Source of the DNA: Nephrocerus scutellatus
Lineage: Eukaryota > Arthropoda > Insecta > Diptera > Pipunculidae
DNA: 64,000 nucleotides
Assembly (NCBI GenBank): GCA_947095585.1
Contig: OX352763.1
Location: 103,581,908-103,645,907, forward strand
Direction: 5' to 3'
Shown here: positions 21,195 to 32,729 of the stretch, piece by piece
How the letters are laid out: every line of letters starts with the position of its first letter
How positions within the stretch are numbered: position 1 is the first letter of the stretch
Notes under the pieces: model-generated
Database searches by the model: none
Told to the model about the DNA's origin: nothing
What the model saw: the letters and a program-made list of their open reading frames with translations, nothing else
Translations under genes and position numbers: made by a program

Positions 21195-23055
21195 TCAGTC
21201 TCTGTAATATTGGTTGCCCGCCTTCTCGTAGAAGGAGACGTCTTGATTGTTAAAGATGTCATCGAATCTAGCATCAGTGAATCCTCTTATGTGTATGTAC
21301 CGGTGACTTGGCTCGATTTCCTCGATTCGCAGTCCTTGCATCTCAGGACTTGGATGTGTTTCCAATGCGTCGACGAATTTCCTCGCCATTCGGAACAAGT
21401 GGTCAGTTATTGGCAGCAGACCTGCTGCTTCGTATAGTTTTGTAGTCGACACAAACTTATAGCTGTTTGTCACCCTCCAGAGTCCTGTACAGATCCTTAG
21501 TACCTTCCTTTCAAATAGGGAGATCTTCTTCATCGTTGTTGGTGAGACGGTGAACCATATGGGGTAGCCATAGGTTATCACTGGCCTGATGAGTTGCTTG
21601 TAGATAAGCAGCCTGGTGTTGTTGGACAGACCGTTTTGTCTTTTAAGTAGCGGGGGCACCAAATGAAGAGCGTAGTTCGCTTTTTTCATTGTTTTGTCGA
21701 TGTGAGAGTTAAACTTGAGCCTCTCAGTAAAGTTGATTCCCAGGTACTTAGTCTCTGACTTGGTGTTTATAATTGTGTTATCCGGAAGGGTGATTTTTAA
21801 GGCTCTGCACCGGCTTGCGATTTTTCTTATCCTTGTTTCGGTTGCTGGTACTCGGAAGCAGATGAGTTCCGTTTTATTGGCGTTGATCTTTAGTCCCCAC
21901 TTCAGGTAGTAGTCCCAAAGATTTCTGAGGTGTTCCTCCACTCTTCGGGCAGCTATCTCGGGAGAGCGGGAAACTGCATACGTTATGGAGTCATCCGCGA
22001 AGAGCATAGTCCTTGTTACGGCTGTATTTGTGGGTTGATCCGCCGTGAAGATGCTATACAGGATTGGTCCAAGTCTGGAACCTTGAGGAACTCCGGCTTT
22101 AATCCTTTTCCTTGTCGATGAGCGGTCGTACACCTGTACAAAGAAGACCCTGTTAAAAAGAAAATTTTTAATTATTTTTACAATATAATTGGGGAAACCA
22201 AAACTAATAAGCTTGTACAGTAGCCCGTTTATCCAGACACTATCGAAAGCTTTTTCGATGTCTAGCAAACAGGCCACTGTACTACTTTTGACGTTCAGTC
22301 CTTTAGTGACATCACTGTGAAGCTTCAGCAGAGGGTGCAGCGTAGAGTGCTTTTCTCGGAAACCGTACTGAAAGGAAGGAATAAGATTTCTTTCCGTACA
22401 AAACGTATTGATCTTTTTACGGATCAATGATTCCAATACTTTACTGATACAACACAGTAAAGCTATTGGACGGTAACCAGTTACGCTGGAGCGGTCGGTT
22501 TTCTTGGGTACTGGTACTACCTTGGCCACCTTCCAGTTGTCCGGAAAGTAGCCATTGTTTAGGCAATTGTTGAAAATGATGGTTAACATCAAAATTGCCA
22601 TACCCGGTAACTTTTTAAGCAAAAAGTTAGAAATCCCATCTGTGCCTGATGATTTTTTTGAGTTTCCACTCATAATCAAATCATTGACAACAGCTGTTCC
22701 GGTAAACATATCGACATCTACGGGTGCGTTGGCGCGATTTTCTTCACTGAACTGCACTATAGTATTTCCTGGAGAAGGTGGTGTCTTCCACAAGACTTTC
22801 AACCTCTTCCAAGAAATCTGGAAGATGCGTTTGTGGTCGGTCCGTAAAGCTCCTTTCAAAATGGCAGGCAAAGGCTTCCGCTTTCTCAGCAGCGCTGGAT
22901 ACTGTTCGATCTTCAATGGTGATAATCTCTGGAATGGAAATACGCTTTCCAACTAGAGAGTTCAGCTTCCTAAAAGCATCAGGGCCTGGTTTGATTTTTG
23001 TCGTCAGTTTCATTGTATGATTGTCAGTATAGATAAGAAATTTTAAATGTATCAT
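21195..23055 (-). pseudogene. Jockey-type LINE ORF2 (RT), one frame break
   Basis: A 585-codon open frame (22952-21195) holds an almost complete reverse transcriptase. Blocks in order: SSGTDGISNFLLKKLP, KVAKVVPVPKKTDRS, YRPIALLCCISKVLESLI, YGFREKHSTLH, ACLLDIEKAFDSVW, AGVPQGSRLGPILYSIF, and the catalytic MLFADDSI box. A thumb region with NKTELICFRV and KYLGINFTERLKFNSHID follows, then a C-terminal connector. An overlapping frame at 23055-22744 (NSLVGKRISIPEIITI, FERSFTDRPQTHLPDF) is the normal upstream continuation, so a single frameshift near 22750 breaks it. Endonuclease and ORF1 are missing through 5' truncation near 23060. Confidence 0.85.
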
Positions 23056-23095
23056 GTGTGAAAAATAATAAAAATTAATTAATAAATAATAATTA

Positions 23096-23421
23096 ATAAA
23101 TAATAATTATGTAAAATTGAGGCAGATAGATAGGCCGTTTTTTATAAATCAACCGTTCTAAGACAGAAGATTTCCTTTAACCCGTGAAGCAACTAGGTTG
23201 CTTTAGTTGGTGGCTCGTAACGTTTTCGACCTCCACCACGAGGTCTCTTAATAAATAATAATTATGTAAAATTGAGGCAGATAGATGGCCGTTTTTTATA
23301 AATCAACCGTTCTAAGACAGAAGATTTCCTTTAACCCGTGAAGGGTTTTAAGCAACTAGGTTGCTTTGGTTGGTGGCTCGTAACGTTTTCGACCTCCACC
23401 ATGAGGTCTCTTCAGCGAGCT
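23096..23421. repeat. Tandem duplication of ~155-165 bp
   Basis: The unit AATAATTATGTAAAATTGAG.. to ..CTCCACCAYGAGGTCTCTT occurs twice, starting near 23097 and 23252. The second has an 11-bp internal gain (GGGTTTTAAGC-like). It lies at the 5' truncation point of the LINE. Confidence 0.8.
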
Positions 23422-24489
23422 TACTCGGCCTGAATTTGGAAGGGTTTAATTTGGTACGAAACCAAGACATAGGGTGAAGGGTGTCTGACTAAATGATAAT
23501 ATATGAGTTTAAATATAATATAAGAAATGTTTGAGAACATACCATGAATTTTGATGTTTGAATATATTAGATATTTTTGTGTTTAAAATCCTGACGTCTG
23601 TGGTATTTAGTTGTTGTCCGCTGTGGTTATTTTGTCCTTTCTTTTTGGTTTTTTTTTTAAATTTTTATTTGCACAACACTGTTTATCACTGGGATTTTAT
23701 AGTTAAAGGAGCCATGTCTGTTTGGAGAAACAAAAGACTTAGACACCGAACGTACTATTTGTAACTGCGATTATTGGGTAAGTTTAACTAAGGAGGAAAA
23801 CTTGGGTATTGATCACACCTAACACACGCGTATTTGAAATGTCTTTATCTTTTTTTATATTTTGATAGCAAATCTATCGAGCGCTGCCATTTTTCAGTGA
23901 AGTCTTTATCAAGCAGCTCTTTGGACATTAAAAGAGCATTGACAGTTTGTAATGGTTTCTATCTTATCTCGTTGCGGCTTCTAATTATTATTCGCTGGCC
24001 TTATTATCCCTTTTGGGGTGTTTGAGGATAAACAGTCGAAGTTTACCATGTTAGCTATAAATCCCAAACATGGGTAGATTTGGACTGTTCCAACGCTTAG
24101 CACTGATGTTGGGAGGGTCAACGGCGGAGTGCACGCCTAGCTGTGCTCTTACTAGCTCGTCGGGTTTTGGGGGGGGTTCTTTGCCGGCCATTCCAACCAA
24201 TTGTTGTTTATCATTTACATAAAAAAAATTAGTGCGTGCTCTTTTTGAGGGAGAGGAAAACAAAATTAGGTGGACCGAAAGCGAATCAAATCACCCAGAG
24301 AATTACGCGAGTACCATCTATGGACTTGTCAGTTCCCTAGCCAAGGAACCAAGCATGTCGAGGAGAGAACAAGCCGAGGGGAGAGAAAGACTCATTTTTT
24401 TTTTTTTTTTTTTCAGTTGATTCTTACAAATTTTATTTCTATATTAAAAATTTTGTAATGGGATATATTAAATAAAATCTAACGAACCC
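23422..24489. other. Unassigned sequence
   Basis: Several short open stretches on both strands (e.g. minus 24263-24051 with KPDELVRAQLGVHSAVDPPN) match no family I recognise. A 20-base T run lies at about 24394-24414. Confidence 0.3.
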
Positions 24490-24850
24490 TAATGAACATA
24501 GCATAAGTAATGGAAATGAAAATCCTCTTGGGGATCGGTAATCAAACTTTTGGATTATATATTATATATAAATCTATCGAATGTAATTGGATATAAAATA
24601 TGTAATGGAAACGAAAATCCACATGGGGATCGGCAATCAAAAAATTTCGTAATATATTATAAATAAATCTACCGAATTTTATTGAATATAATATATGTAA
24701 TGCAAATGAAAATCCACATGGGGATCGGTAATCACAAATTTCGTAATATATTATAAATAAATCTAACGAATTTAATTGAATATAATATATATATAATGGA
24801 AACAACAATCCACATGGGGATCGGTAAAGGAATTCATTGGAGCATAAGGT
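24490..24850. repeat. ~95-bp minisatellite, four copies
   Basis: CACATGGGGATCGGTAATCA-type cores occur near 24530, 24625, 24720 and 24815, each preceded by TAATGGAAAYRAMAATCC and followed by AT-rich DNA. The copies are 85-95 percent alike by eye. Confidence 0.82.
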
Positions 24851-25239
24851 TTTCTTATGTTCATGTGTCAAAATATATTGTCAAAAAAAAGAGAAACAAT
24901 TACCTTATTTTTCCTTTTTGTTTTACGTAGCTTAAACGACGTCATCGCCAGCGCTGTCGAGTGCGAAGTCTAGAGCTGTGAAGGCAATGGTTAAGGTTAA
25001 ATTTATTAAAATCAGATCCAAAACGAAAAAAAAGTGTGTCATTCTTTCACCGATAAGGGGGGTGGGAGTATCAAAGGAAGTCGATTTAATTTAATTAATA
25101 AAAAATTTTTTTATAAAATTAGGCAACCACCCATAACCCAATCTTAATTCCAAGGGCCTTGGCCAATGGCCACGGCAATTGTTTTCCTAGCCCGGTAATT
25201 AATCCGTATCACCTTACGGATCCTTAGGTACGAGATCGT
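24851..25239. other. Non-coding sequence
   Basis: No gene seen. A short palindromic patch (CCTTGGCCAATGGCCACGG) lies near 25160. Confidence 0.3.
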
Positions 25240-25905
25240 GGGGTCCGCCATTTTGGAAGCGTGGCACTTAACAGGCAAGTAGGTATAGATGTTCGAGTAA
25301 CGAGTAAAATTTCTCTTTCTTGATAATTTACAACTACTGATCTCCAGAAATATAGCCAGGATCCTATGCGGACTTCCGGACCGGCAAGTATTTTAACGAG
25401 GAAAGTCACTTGAACTTTTGTTCATTTTTAAAAAATCAAAAGAATTAAACTTCTCTTTTATTGACTTGCAGGAACCTTTATTGCCTCACGTAGGGTATCG
25501 ACTGATTTTCAACTGCATACGAAGTTATAATAAAGTTAATAAAGTTAAGAAAGAACACTTTACCATTTGCGTTTCAGATTTAATTTTTCAAAATACGTAA
25601 ATTTATTTAGTATGGCGTGGTTTTCTTGGCCACCATTTTGCACGCGCTGCAAGTAACGGGCATGGTATAGATGTGTAACTTTTCTCGAACTTTAATTTCT
25701 GCCATGGGTTTTTCGAGTTGGCAACCGAAAAGAATTATTCACCTTTTTTTTATTTTAAACTAGTAAATAATTATCCAAGAAAAATCACTTGAACTTTTGT
25801 TCATTTGTAAAAATCAAAAGAATTAAACTTTTTTTTAAATTTATTTGCAGGAACCTGTATGGCGTCACGTAGGGTATCGACTGCCATTTCAACTGCACAC
25901 GAAGT
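25240..25905. repeat. Diverged ~385-bp tandem duplication
   Basis: Blocks such as CACTTGAACTTTTGTTCATT, AAATCAAAAGAATTAAACTT, CACGTAGGGTATCGACTG and GGTATAGATGT occur in the same order in 25240-25510 and 25625-25905. Both have TTGCAGGAACC, a possible 3' splice site. Divergence is high, so the duplication is old. Confidence 0.7.
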
Positions 25906-25909
25906 TAAC

Positions 25910-25965
25910 CAACTGAATCCGACCGAGTAGAATAACCAACTAAATCCGACCGAGTAGAATAACCC
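25910..25965. repeat. 28-bp direct repeat, two copies
   Basis: AATCCGACCGAGTAGAATAA appears twice in tandem within AACCAACTRAA.. units. Confidence 0.85.
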
Positions 25966-26380
25966 ACTCTTCCCTTTTTTTTTTTTGTTCAACTCGTCCA
26001 TGGTGTTGTGTACTATTCACATGGGGCGGACATTCGTGTCGGTGCAGTCGGCTAATTTCGCACGTTCTCCTCTCTTTGCTTCTCTATCGTGGTGCTAGCC
26101 ACTTGTTGGTGATACTTACTGTCACCCGGCGTATATTGTCGGCTTGTAGCGAAAGAGGAAAGAGGAGGGGTTTTTTTTTTTCTTTTTTTTTTGCACAGAA
26201 TTTAATCGTTGATTTCTTTTGACTTCGGTTTTTTTATACCCATAGAAAAAATTTATTCTCGCACTTTGTTGATGGGAAATAGCCCGTTGGTTCGCAAAAT
26301 TTCCAGTGTCGGAGAAAAAAAAATGTCTCTCCTCTCTTAACCGTTGGAAATATACAGGGACGTTATTGTAGCGTACAACG
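25966..26380. other. Non-coding sequence with T-rich runs
   Basis: T-rich tracts near 25975-25988 and 26165-26192; no gene recognised. It follows the 3' end of the hAT transposase (minus strand). Confidence 0.3.
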
Positions 26381-27130
26381 GGTGACTATGCTATTTTCCT
26401 TTTCTTTTATGCACTGTGTTGTCGCCACCACAAGTTCCTGTAAGCAAATAGTTCCTCTTTTTGTCCTTAATCAATCTAACATTAGAAAACACTCGTTCAG
26501 CAGTAGCACTGCTATGAGGAAAGGGAATATTAGGAAACATTGTTTCATTCAAACAATTTTTCATACGAAAAATTTGTTGGTAGAATCAATGGTTGATTTA
26601 TCATTAATCGCCATTCCTCATCGAGCACCTCGGCTTCGAACTGACTAATTATGTTGGGAAACAACGATACCAAAGGGTCAACCAAATTATTGGGATCAAG
26701 ACCTTGTAATGCAACTAAAACTTTATCTTTAAAATTTAACCGAAACAAGATTTGTTCACACATATCTTTATAATAATCGTTTTTTAATATTTTTGAATTC
26801 TATATTAGAAATAGTTTCATTACATATTATAAATGCTGCTTTAGTCCCTATGTATATTTGGTCTAGACTTAGGAAAATATTTTCATCAGTAAAATCAATG
26901 TCGTTTTGCATAGCATTGTCAATAAACTGAATCTAAATAAAATTTTGAAGAACTGTTTTAAAATAAGATTTAATAGTGGTTAGTAAGCAGTGAATTCGAG
27001 CGACCTCCGCTTGAAACTCGATGTTCATTTTGTTTGTAAGATTCAAAATGTATGCTAAAAATGAAAGGTAGATTTTATTAGTACATACTGTTAAATTGTG
27101 AAGGAAAATTTTGTCTTTTTGTCTTCGCGG
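26381..27130 (-). pseudogene. hAT transposase, C-terminal part
   Basis: Minus-strand pieces show the late catalytic region and dimerisation domain of a hAT transposase. About 27020-26820 has NIEFQAEVARIHCLL and DENIFLSLDQIYIGTKAAF. The segment 26763-26545 has LVDPLVSLFPNIISQFEAEV and LDEEWR. About 26530-26390 has the hallmark SSATAERVFSN then RLIKDKKRNYL. Frame breaks and stops occur. The N-terminal half is at 28200-29190 in the same orientation, so one gene was split by about 1.1 kb of inserted DNA. Confidence 0.78.
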
Positions 27131-27139
27131 AACATTAGA

Positions 27140-27480
27140 ATATCAGATTAGATATTCCTGGGTGGTGTGTTGCGGGTGAGCAGGTCACGGTTTGGGTGAT
27201 CGGGTTTGTGGCATGCCAGTAGGAATTGTTTGGCGAGCAGCTCGTTGTGCTCTTTCACTTCTAGCATTAGGGTTTCTTGGTGGAGATGGTCTTCATGCCG
27301 TGGCAACCAGTGATGATGCGAAGAGCAGCATTCTGGCATTGATTGAAGCTTCTGCCAATGTATGTGGCAGAGGCGAGGTGTCCAGATGGATGCCGCATAG
27401 TTAAGGATCGATCTGCCAATCGCTTGATATGGGTTGCGATGTAGATGTTGTAGCTGGATGCTTAGGCGCCGATTAATATT
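27140..27480 (-). mobile_element. Jockey-type LINE 3' fragment inside the hAT element
   Basis: Minus-strand translation gives the C-terminal connector of Jockey-type ORF2: NYAASIWTPRLCHIHWQKLQ, then HLHQETLMLEVKEHNELLAK and LACHKPDHPNRDLL before a stop. It is 5'-truncated. A poly-A tail is not obvious. Confidence 0.75.
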
Positions 27481-28199
27481 TTTGAAGAATTCGACAACAC
27501 AATGCGTCCTTATAGGGAAGACCTTTAATTACGAATATGTGATTTTGGCTTTTCCCCGCCGCAATAGTGATGCAGTTGGCGATGCCGGCCTAAATGTTGT
27601 CGACATTAATTATAACACAACATGATGAAGAGGCTATGGCCCGGGTAAAAACTGTTGATTTTTATTACTGGCTATAGATAACATTATTGAATTTATACTT
27701 TTTTGGCGCGTTTAGTGTAGGATACAATTCAGAGCATTACGAAAGTGCGACATGATAATTTAATGTCCGCTAAGCAGTGCTGATCAACCCAATATCCAGT
27801 ACACAACCATCTAAACGCTTATCAACATAAATGACTTTTGATTGAAGTGAAACGCGAAGAGGAAGAAGGCGTCTAGAAGTAATGCGGGAAACACGCTTCA
27901 GCTTCGTCTACGCCTGACGTTTACGAGTTCAGCAATACGATTTCAATGCTTCATAACACAATTAAGCTTCGGCTTCAACGTTCGTAAAGAAAAAACGTAA
28001 TGTTACGTAACGTGACTCCAAACGGAAGCTCTAGTTCAAAAGGGCTGAACATTTGCTTTGCCTGACAGCTCAACACCTGTGAAAAACGTCGGCGAATTCG
28101 TTTTGAAATGGAGATGAAAAATATTGATGAAAACGAAGAGTTAGTTTTGAGCCATATCTGTCTGCATTCACATCGAGATTATAGCATAGAAAAGTAGTA
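27481..28199. other. Remaining insert within the hAT element
   Basis: No recognised gene. A short minus/plus ambiguous stretch at 28107-28196 reads MEMKNIDENEELVLSHICLH on the plus strand before a stop, but has no family match I can name. Confidence 0.3.
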
Positions 28200-29190
28200 T
28201 TCCAGTTTTCTGATTACTACACTCCATAATCTAGTAGAAGCAACTTTAAGAATTTTGTGGACTTTTACTGAAAAATATTCCTGAAATTCCCTTAGTTCGA
28301 TTTGCCTTTTAGAGCTATGTGCAAAGAAACTGTAAATATTTCGTATAAATGATTCTAAATAGGGAGGTAGTTTTTTTGACGCTGCAGATGAGCAGAAGTG
28401 TAGCGAATGGCAAATACAACCAACTCATGCTGATCTTTTTGCATAAGTGCTCTTACTCCTGATTTCTTTCCTACCATTACGGAAGCATTATCTGAGGCAA
28501 ATCCAACTAGGTTACTTAAGGGAATATTATGTTTAAAAAAAATTTAAAATTTGTGTGTGAATAGTAATACTATCTGAACTTTGCAATTTCAGTAATGTTA
28601 GAAATCTATCCCTAACTTTTCCCTTTATATAATCAAAATACCTAACTACACAAACTAGACACTTATTTGTACTTACGTCCGTCGTCTCTTCAATTATTAA
28701 AGAAAACTTTTGATTTCGTAAAACGTTCGATATATTTTCTAGTCCATCTTGCAGGAAAAGTTTGTTTGTCGTCTCGGTGGTTGCCTTGGTTTTTCCACAC
28801 TTTAGACCCTTTGCTATTTCTGAATCAACAGCTACACATTTTATGAACTCTGTAAGTGCTCTCACCAATGAAAACGGCAAGTTATGTTGAATAAGAAACA
28901 TTATAATTTGAAGTTCTGCAACTTTTATTTTATTTGTTTTAATTTGTATGGCTTTGACTGGTTAACTATCACTTTTTGGATGTGAACACTGGACTGCTCG
29001 TGTCGAACTAAATGGGCTTTATTATTTTGGAGGAAAACATTGCACTGTTTGCAGAACGGTTTGTTAACGTGATCGACTCCCATTTTTTGTTCTGCCCAAC
29101 TGAAACTATTGAACCAAGTTTGACATAATTTTCTTTTTCTATTAGTTGGACTATCATTGGAATCCAGCATTTCAGTAAAATTTTCAGCAA
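28200..29190 (-). pseudogene. hAT transposase, N-terminal part with zinc finger
   Basis: At 29170-28925 a DNA-binding module reads TWFNSFSWAEQKMGVDHVNK then CKQCNVFL..HLVRHEQSSVH, a C2H2/BED-type finger. At 28901-28533 the start of the catalytic domain has SLVRALTEFIKCVAVDSEIA and FSLIIEETTDVSTNKCLVCV, the first-Asp block of hAT enzymes. About 28510-28400 reads FASDNASVMVGKKSGV, the second-Asp block. Frame breaks separate the parts, and it continues beyond the insertion at 26381-27130. Confidence 0.8.
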
Positions 29191-29429
29191 GAACTGGTAC
29201 TGGGTTTATTTTTTGTAACTTGGTTGGAAACCGATTCTTTTCATATAAAATTCTTACTTACTTGTCCATTATATCCAATATAATACACAAACGAAAATAC
29301 TTGAAAACAGCATCAAATTTCCATTGGAAAATTTAAAATTTATTAAGGTTTTCTAAACGAAAACCTGCAATAAGAAATAATCAATAAAATCGTTTAAAAA
29401 TCCTCCAAATGGATCCGATCGACAGCGCT
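29191..29429. other. hAT flank, non-coding
   Basis: Likely 5' untranslated hAT sequence. No terminal repeat identified. Confidence 0.3.
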
Positions 29430-29592
29430 GATTCTGATTGCACCAGTTGTCGCTCATTCGGAGTAGCTGGCGATAACTTGTACAATGTCAACACATGTCG
29501 ACGTATGCTCTCGACTGACAAAACTGAATCGATGTTGCTTGCCGTATATGTACGCTTCACATGCAAAATCGTAATTTTATGAACTCTATAAA
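29430..29592. repeat. Copy of the errantivirus LTR start plus its outer flank
   Basis: GATTGCACCAGTTGTCGCTC to GCGATAACT matches the LTR at 11996-12039, and the match continues past the LTR edge (TGTACAATGTCAACACATG to AACTCTATAAAG), equal to 12040-12149. The shared flank means this is a copy of an insertion site, or that the true repeat is larger than the LTR I define. Confidence 0.75.
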
Positions 29593-29605
29593 GCCTTAAT
29601 TTCGT

Positions 29606-29634
29606 ATAACAATATATATATATATATATATATT
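29606..29634. repeat. (TA)n microsatellite
   Basis: Simple TA run at the edge of the dispersed repeat; copy 1 also starts at a TA run. Confidence 0.9.
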
Positions 29635-31586
29635 AGCCAATATTATTACGACAGTAATTACGAAGAAATAATGTGACATTGTAGACTCCTATGCAGGAAT
29701 AATTTCGACCACTGATGCTATCCTTTTTATAAAGAATTCTACCAGTAATGTACATACCTCGGTATAGCCTGGAGCCTATACTTACATGTTCGAATAGATG
29801 AACATAAAAGTGGAAGCAGTGCGTGTAGGAATCAAATTTAAAAAAATAGAAATTCCCTTTAAAAAAAACAAAGCAAAGCACAAATCGCATCGCGAATTCC
29901 GAAATATGTATAAGAAATTTGTTCGTCGTCTTACAAATGTTGTGTTGATCTTGTTAAATATCTCGAGTTTTCACCATTTGCAGAGGTTTCATTTTCTATT
30001 AAAGTTTGATAATTGGAAGTTCTCTATGAATCAATACATTTCCCATCCGTCGCTGTCCATTGGTGATGTGAGGTTATCAATTTTGTTTTCGATTTAAAAG
30101 AATATATTTAAAAAAAATAAAAAAATATATATATTCAGAAAACGTTTATTTACAGGATAGATTTATAATAACTTATTTCAAAACAACTTATTTATTTACT
30201 CAATAATAATACACTGTAAAGTATAATTCACTGTAACAACGAATAATAATTGACTGCACTTGATGACTTGTTAACTGAACTGAAAGTGATGACTTCTGAA
30301 TGGAACTAAAAGTAATTCGTGTATTTGCATACGGCTTATATACCATTTGTGTGTTGTACAACTTCTTTGTTAGCTTTTGGATTTTGATCTTGTCCTTGAA
30401 CTTACGAAGTAAACATGTTGATTTCTTAGATCACATCTTGAGATAAGAAATGCGTTCATGTTAGAATATGTATAGAATATATTATTGGACTTAGGTTGTC
30501 CTTGAATTACCAAAACTTAAAGATGTTTACTTCTTAAAGATATGGAATGCGTCATTCTTATCTTGTCCAGTAGGCCTGCGCATTTGTTATATTATGAATA
30601 ATGAATGATATTATGAATATATAGTTACTGATTGTAATATTATGAGTAATATTATGAATATATATATTATGATTACATAGTTATTGAAGATGTATTCATG
30701 TTATTTGGAATGTATATGTGGTGTGGCTGTGGACTGCTTTAACAGTTATCCTGGATCAATTGGCAGATATAACCATACATCAAAGAGGATCGGTTTTTTC
30801 TCCAGCACCAACCCATCGTTAGTTTAGTAGCAATTGCTTTTAATTTATTTTCATAAAAAAACCCCTTGACAAGTGTCAACGAAAATAATGCACAACGGAA
30901 ATTGCTATGGGAAGGATCTACTCTTAAATCCCAATTCACTTCCACAAAATCACTTTTAACTCAGAAATTGTTACTTCCACCTTTAGAAGGAAACTGTCGA
31001 TTAATATAAATTTCCAGAGCCTTCCAAAATGGTTCCAAAGAGGATGGGACTGTATGCTATCCTACGGGACTAAATTTAATTCTTGAAAAGAGCGAACCGA
31101 TAAGCATTGGATAAATGTTGTATGTGGAAGAGTATCTATATTTTTTCAATGAGAGAAAGTTGATCTCCATTTTTTGTTTGCTTTCCAATTAAACCTAGCA
31201 ATGCTTATTTCTGAGAAGCAATGTCGCTAATACAACATTGAGACATTGAGTATATGTTGATGGTAGACTGAAATATTGTACTACTACGAACAAGCCAAAA
31301 ATTGTTTTGCATTTCTTTTTAACAAACGATGTGCAAAATGGTTGTTTGAACAAGTAATCTGCTAAAATAACAAAATAACTTTTATCAGTGCAAAAATTAA
31401 TTTTTGCTACTTAGCTGCCAAGAAAGCCATAATATAGCATATCTTTTGAGAAGACTATTTTAGAGTTATTACTAACTTTTTACTGTGTTAACTTTTGTGC
31501 TATTTTTTTCGCTAATATGCCCGCATAATTGCAAATAAGGAATACTACAGCATAAAAACATTAATGAATGCTTAGGTACTATTAAG
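29628..31586. repeat. Unclassified dispersed repeat, copy 2
   Basis: Collinear with 14985-16853 and very similar. It gains TGACTGCACT..ATAATAAT near 30235 and a ~45-bp block near 31480 (TTTTTACTGTGTTAAC). It lacks some bases around 29850, where AATTCCCTTTAAA replaces another short sequence. Minus 30945-30739 carries the same short open stretch as copy 1 (MEVNWDLRVDPSHSNFRC). Confidence 0.85.
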
Positions 31587-32399
31587 CCATATTGTAGTTG
31601 TGGTGGCTTTTGTTCTATTTTTTGTGTGGCTTAATTGCCTGTATAAATACTTTTTAGTTATATCAGTAAGCTAGTTATATATTTATTTGGTCAGGAATAT
31701 TGTCGAAATCATTTGATTTTTTGTACGAAGATGATTGTAGAAACAATAATATTTCCAGGCGAAAAAAACAGTTGCTGCCAAAACAATACAAGTGCAGTTC
31801 CTCCTTGAAGAAAACCAAATTTCCACACAGAAGAGCAGCTATATCAAAACAAGTGTTCTGTTTATTTTTGTGACAAAAAATTTCGCCACATATTTCAAAT
31901 GTTTGGTTATCGTAATAAAAAGTATAGTTGTTGTTTTTTCCAACAAGAAGCGAACTAACACTCAATTCAAGAACAGACTCTATTTTCTTCCGCAAACAAC
32001 TGAACAAAAACTTATGTGCTAAAACAAAGGAGAGATGCGAACCGGCCGAGAATTATTATTTGTATTTTTGTCGTAATTCTCAACAAATATGTTTTCCTGA
32101 CATATAAATAATGCTAAATAGCTATTGACTATTTAGTCACGCATACTGGTAACTGTGACCAAACTAGGGGTGGTCAAACGAAAATTTAATTTTAATGGAA
32201 AATATTATAAATCTTTATAAATTGAAGGAGTTGGCTGTGATTAAAAATGTGGAATCTTAGAAAATTTCAGACTTCTTCAGAAAACATTACAATATCTTCC
32301 TATCTATCTATGAAATCATAACTTTTGTTATTTTTTTATTTTTTGTTTTTGCTAAAGTGAATAATTAAATAAATTAATACAGAAAGATATTTACAGAAA
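31587..32399. other. Unassigned sequence with one minus-strand open stretch
   Basis: Minus 32007-31675 is open for 110 codons and is Cys/Phe-rich (YDNQTFEICGEIFCHKNKQN, FDIAALLCGNLVFFKEEL). No family recognised; it may be chance. The remainder is AT-rich. Confidence 0.3.
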
Positions 32400-32662
32400 G
32401 TGTTGTCCATCTGAGATACACATGCGCACAAAATTTGAAGAAAATCGGGTAAATTTTTCAAAAAATTTGTATGGGAGCCCCTCGACCCTGAGGCCCGAGG
32501 TGCCCCAAATTACAAATTAATAGAAAGTATTGTCATGGGAAATACACATGTGTGCCAAATTTGAATGAATCGGACTTTAGGAAGTGTGTTAAAAATTGAT
32601 CACAAGATTCTGCCCACCAGCCAGCCAGCACGGGCACGCGAAGTTATTACATATAGAGAATT
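32400..32662. repeat. Dispersed repeat, copy 1 (GTATGGGAGCCCC type)
   Basis: TTTGTATGGGAGCCCC, AATAGAAAGTATTGTCA, GTTAAAAATTGATCA and GCCAGCCAGC..GGGCA..GCGAAGTTA recur in order at 36843-37012. It looks like a terminal fragment of an interspersed element; class not determined. Confidence 0.65.
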
Positions 32663-32729
32663 TAAAAATTAAAAGTTTTTTAAATTTTATTTCATTTTTT
32701 TTATTTGTTTAGAGTGGGTTCGGCTAATG

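Noticed and set aside
24394..24414. Poly-T run as the tail of a minus-strand LINE
   Set aside because: No LINE coding sequence lies upstream on that strand and no target duplication was seen.
31675..32007. A real 110-residue Cys/Phe-rich gene
   Set aside because: No family resemblance, splice context or repeated conservation; listed only as an unassigned open stretch.
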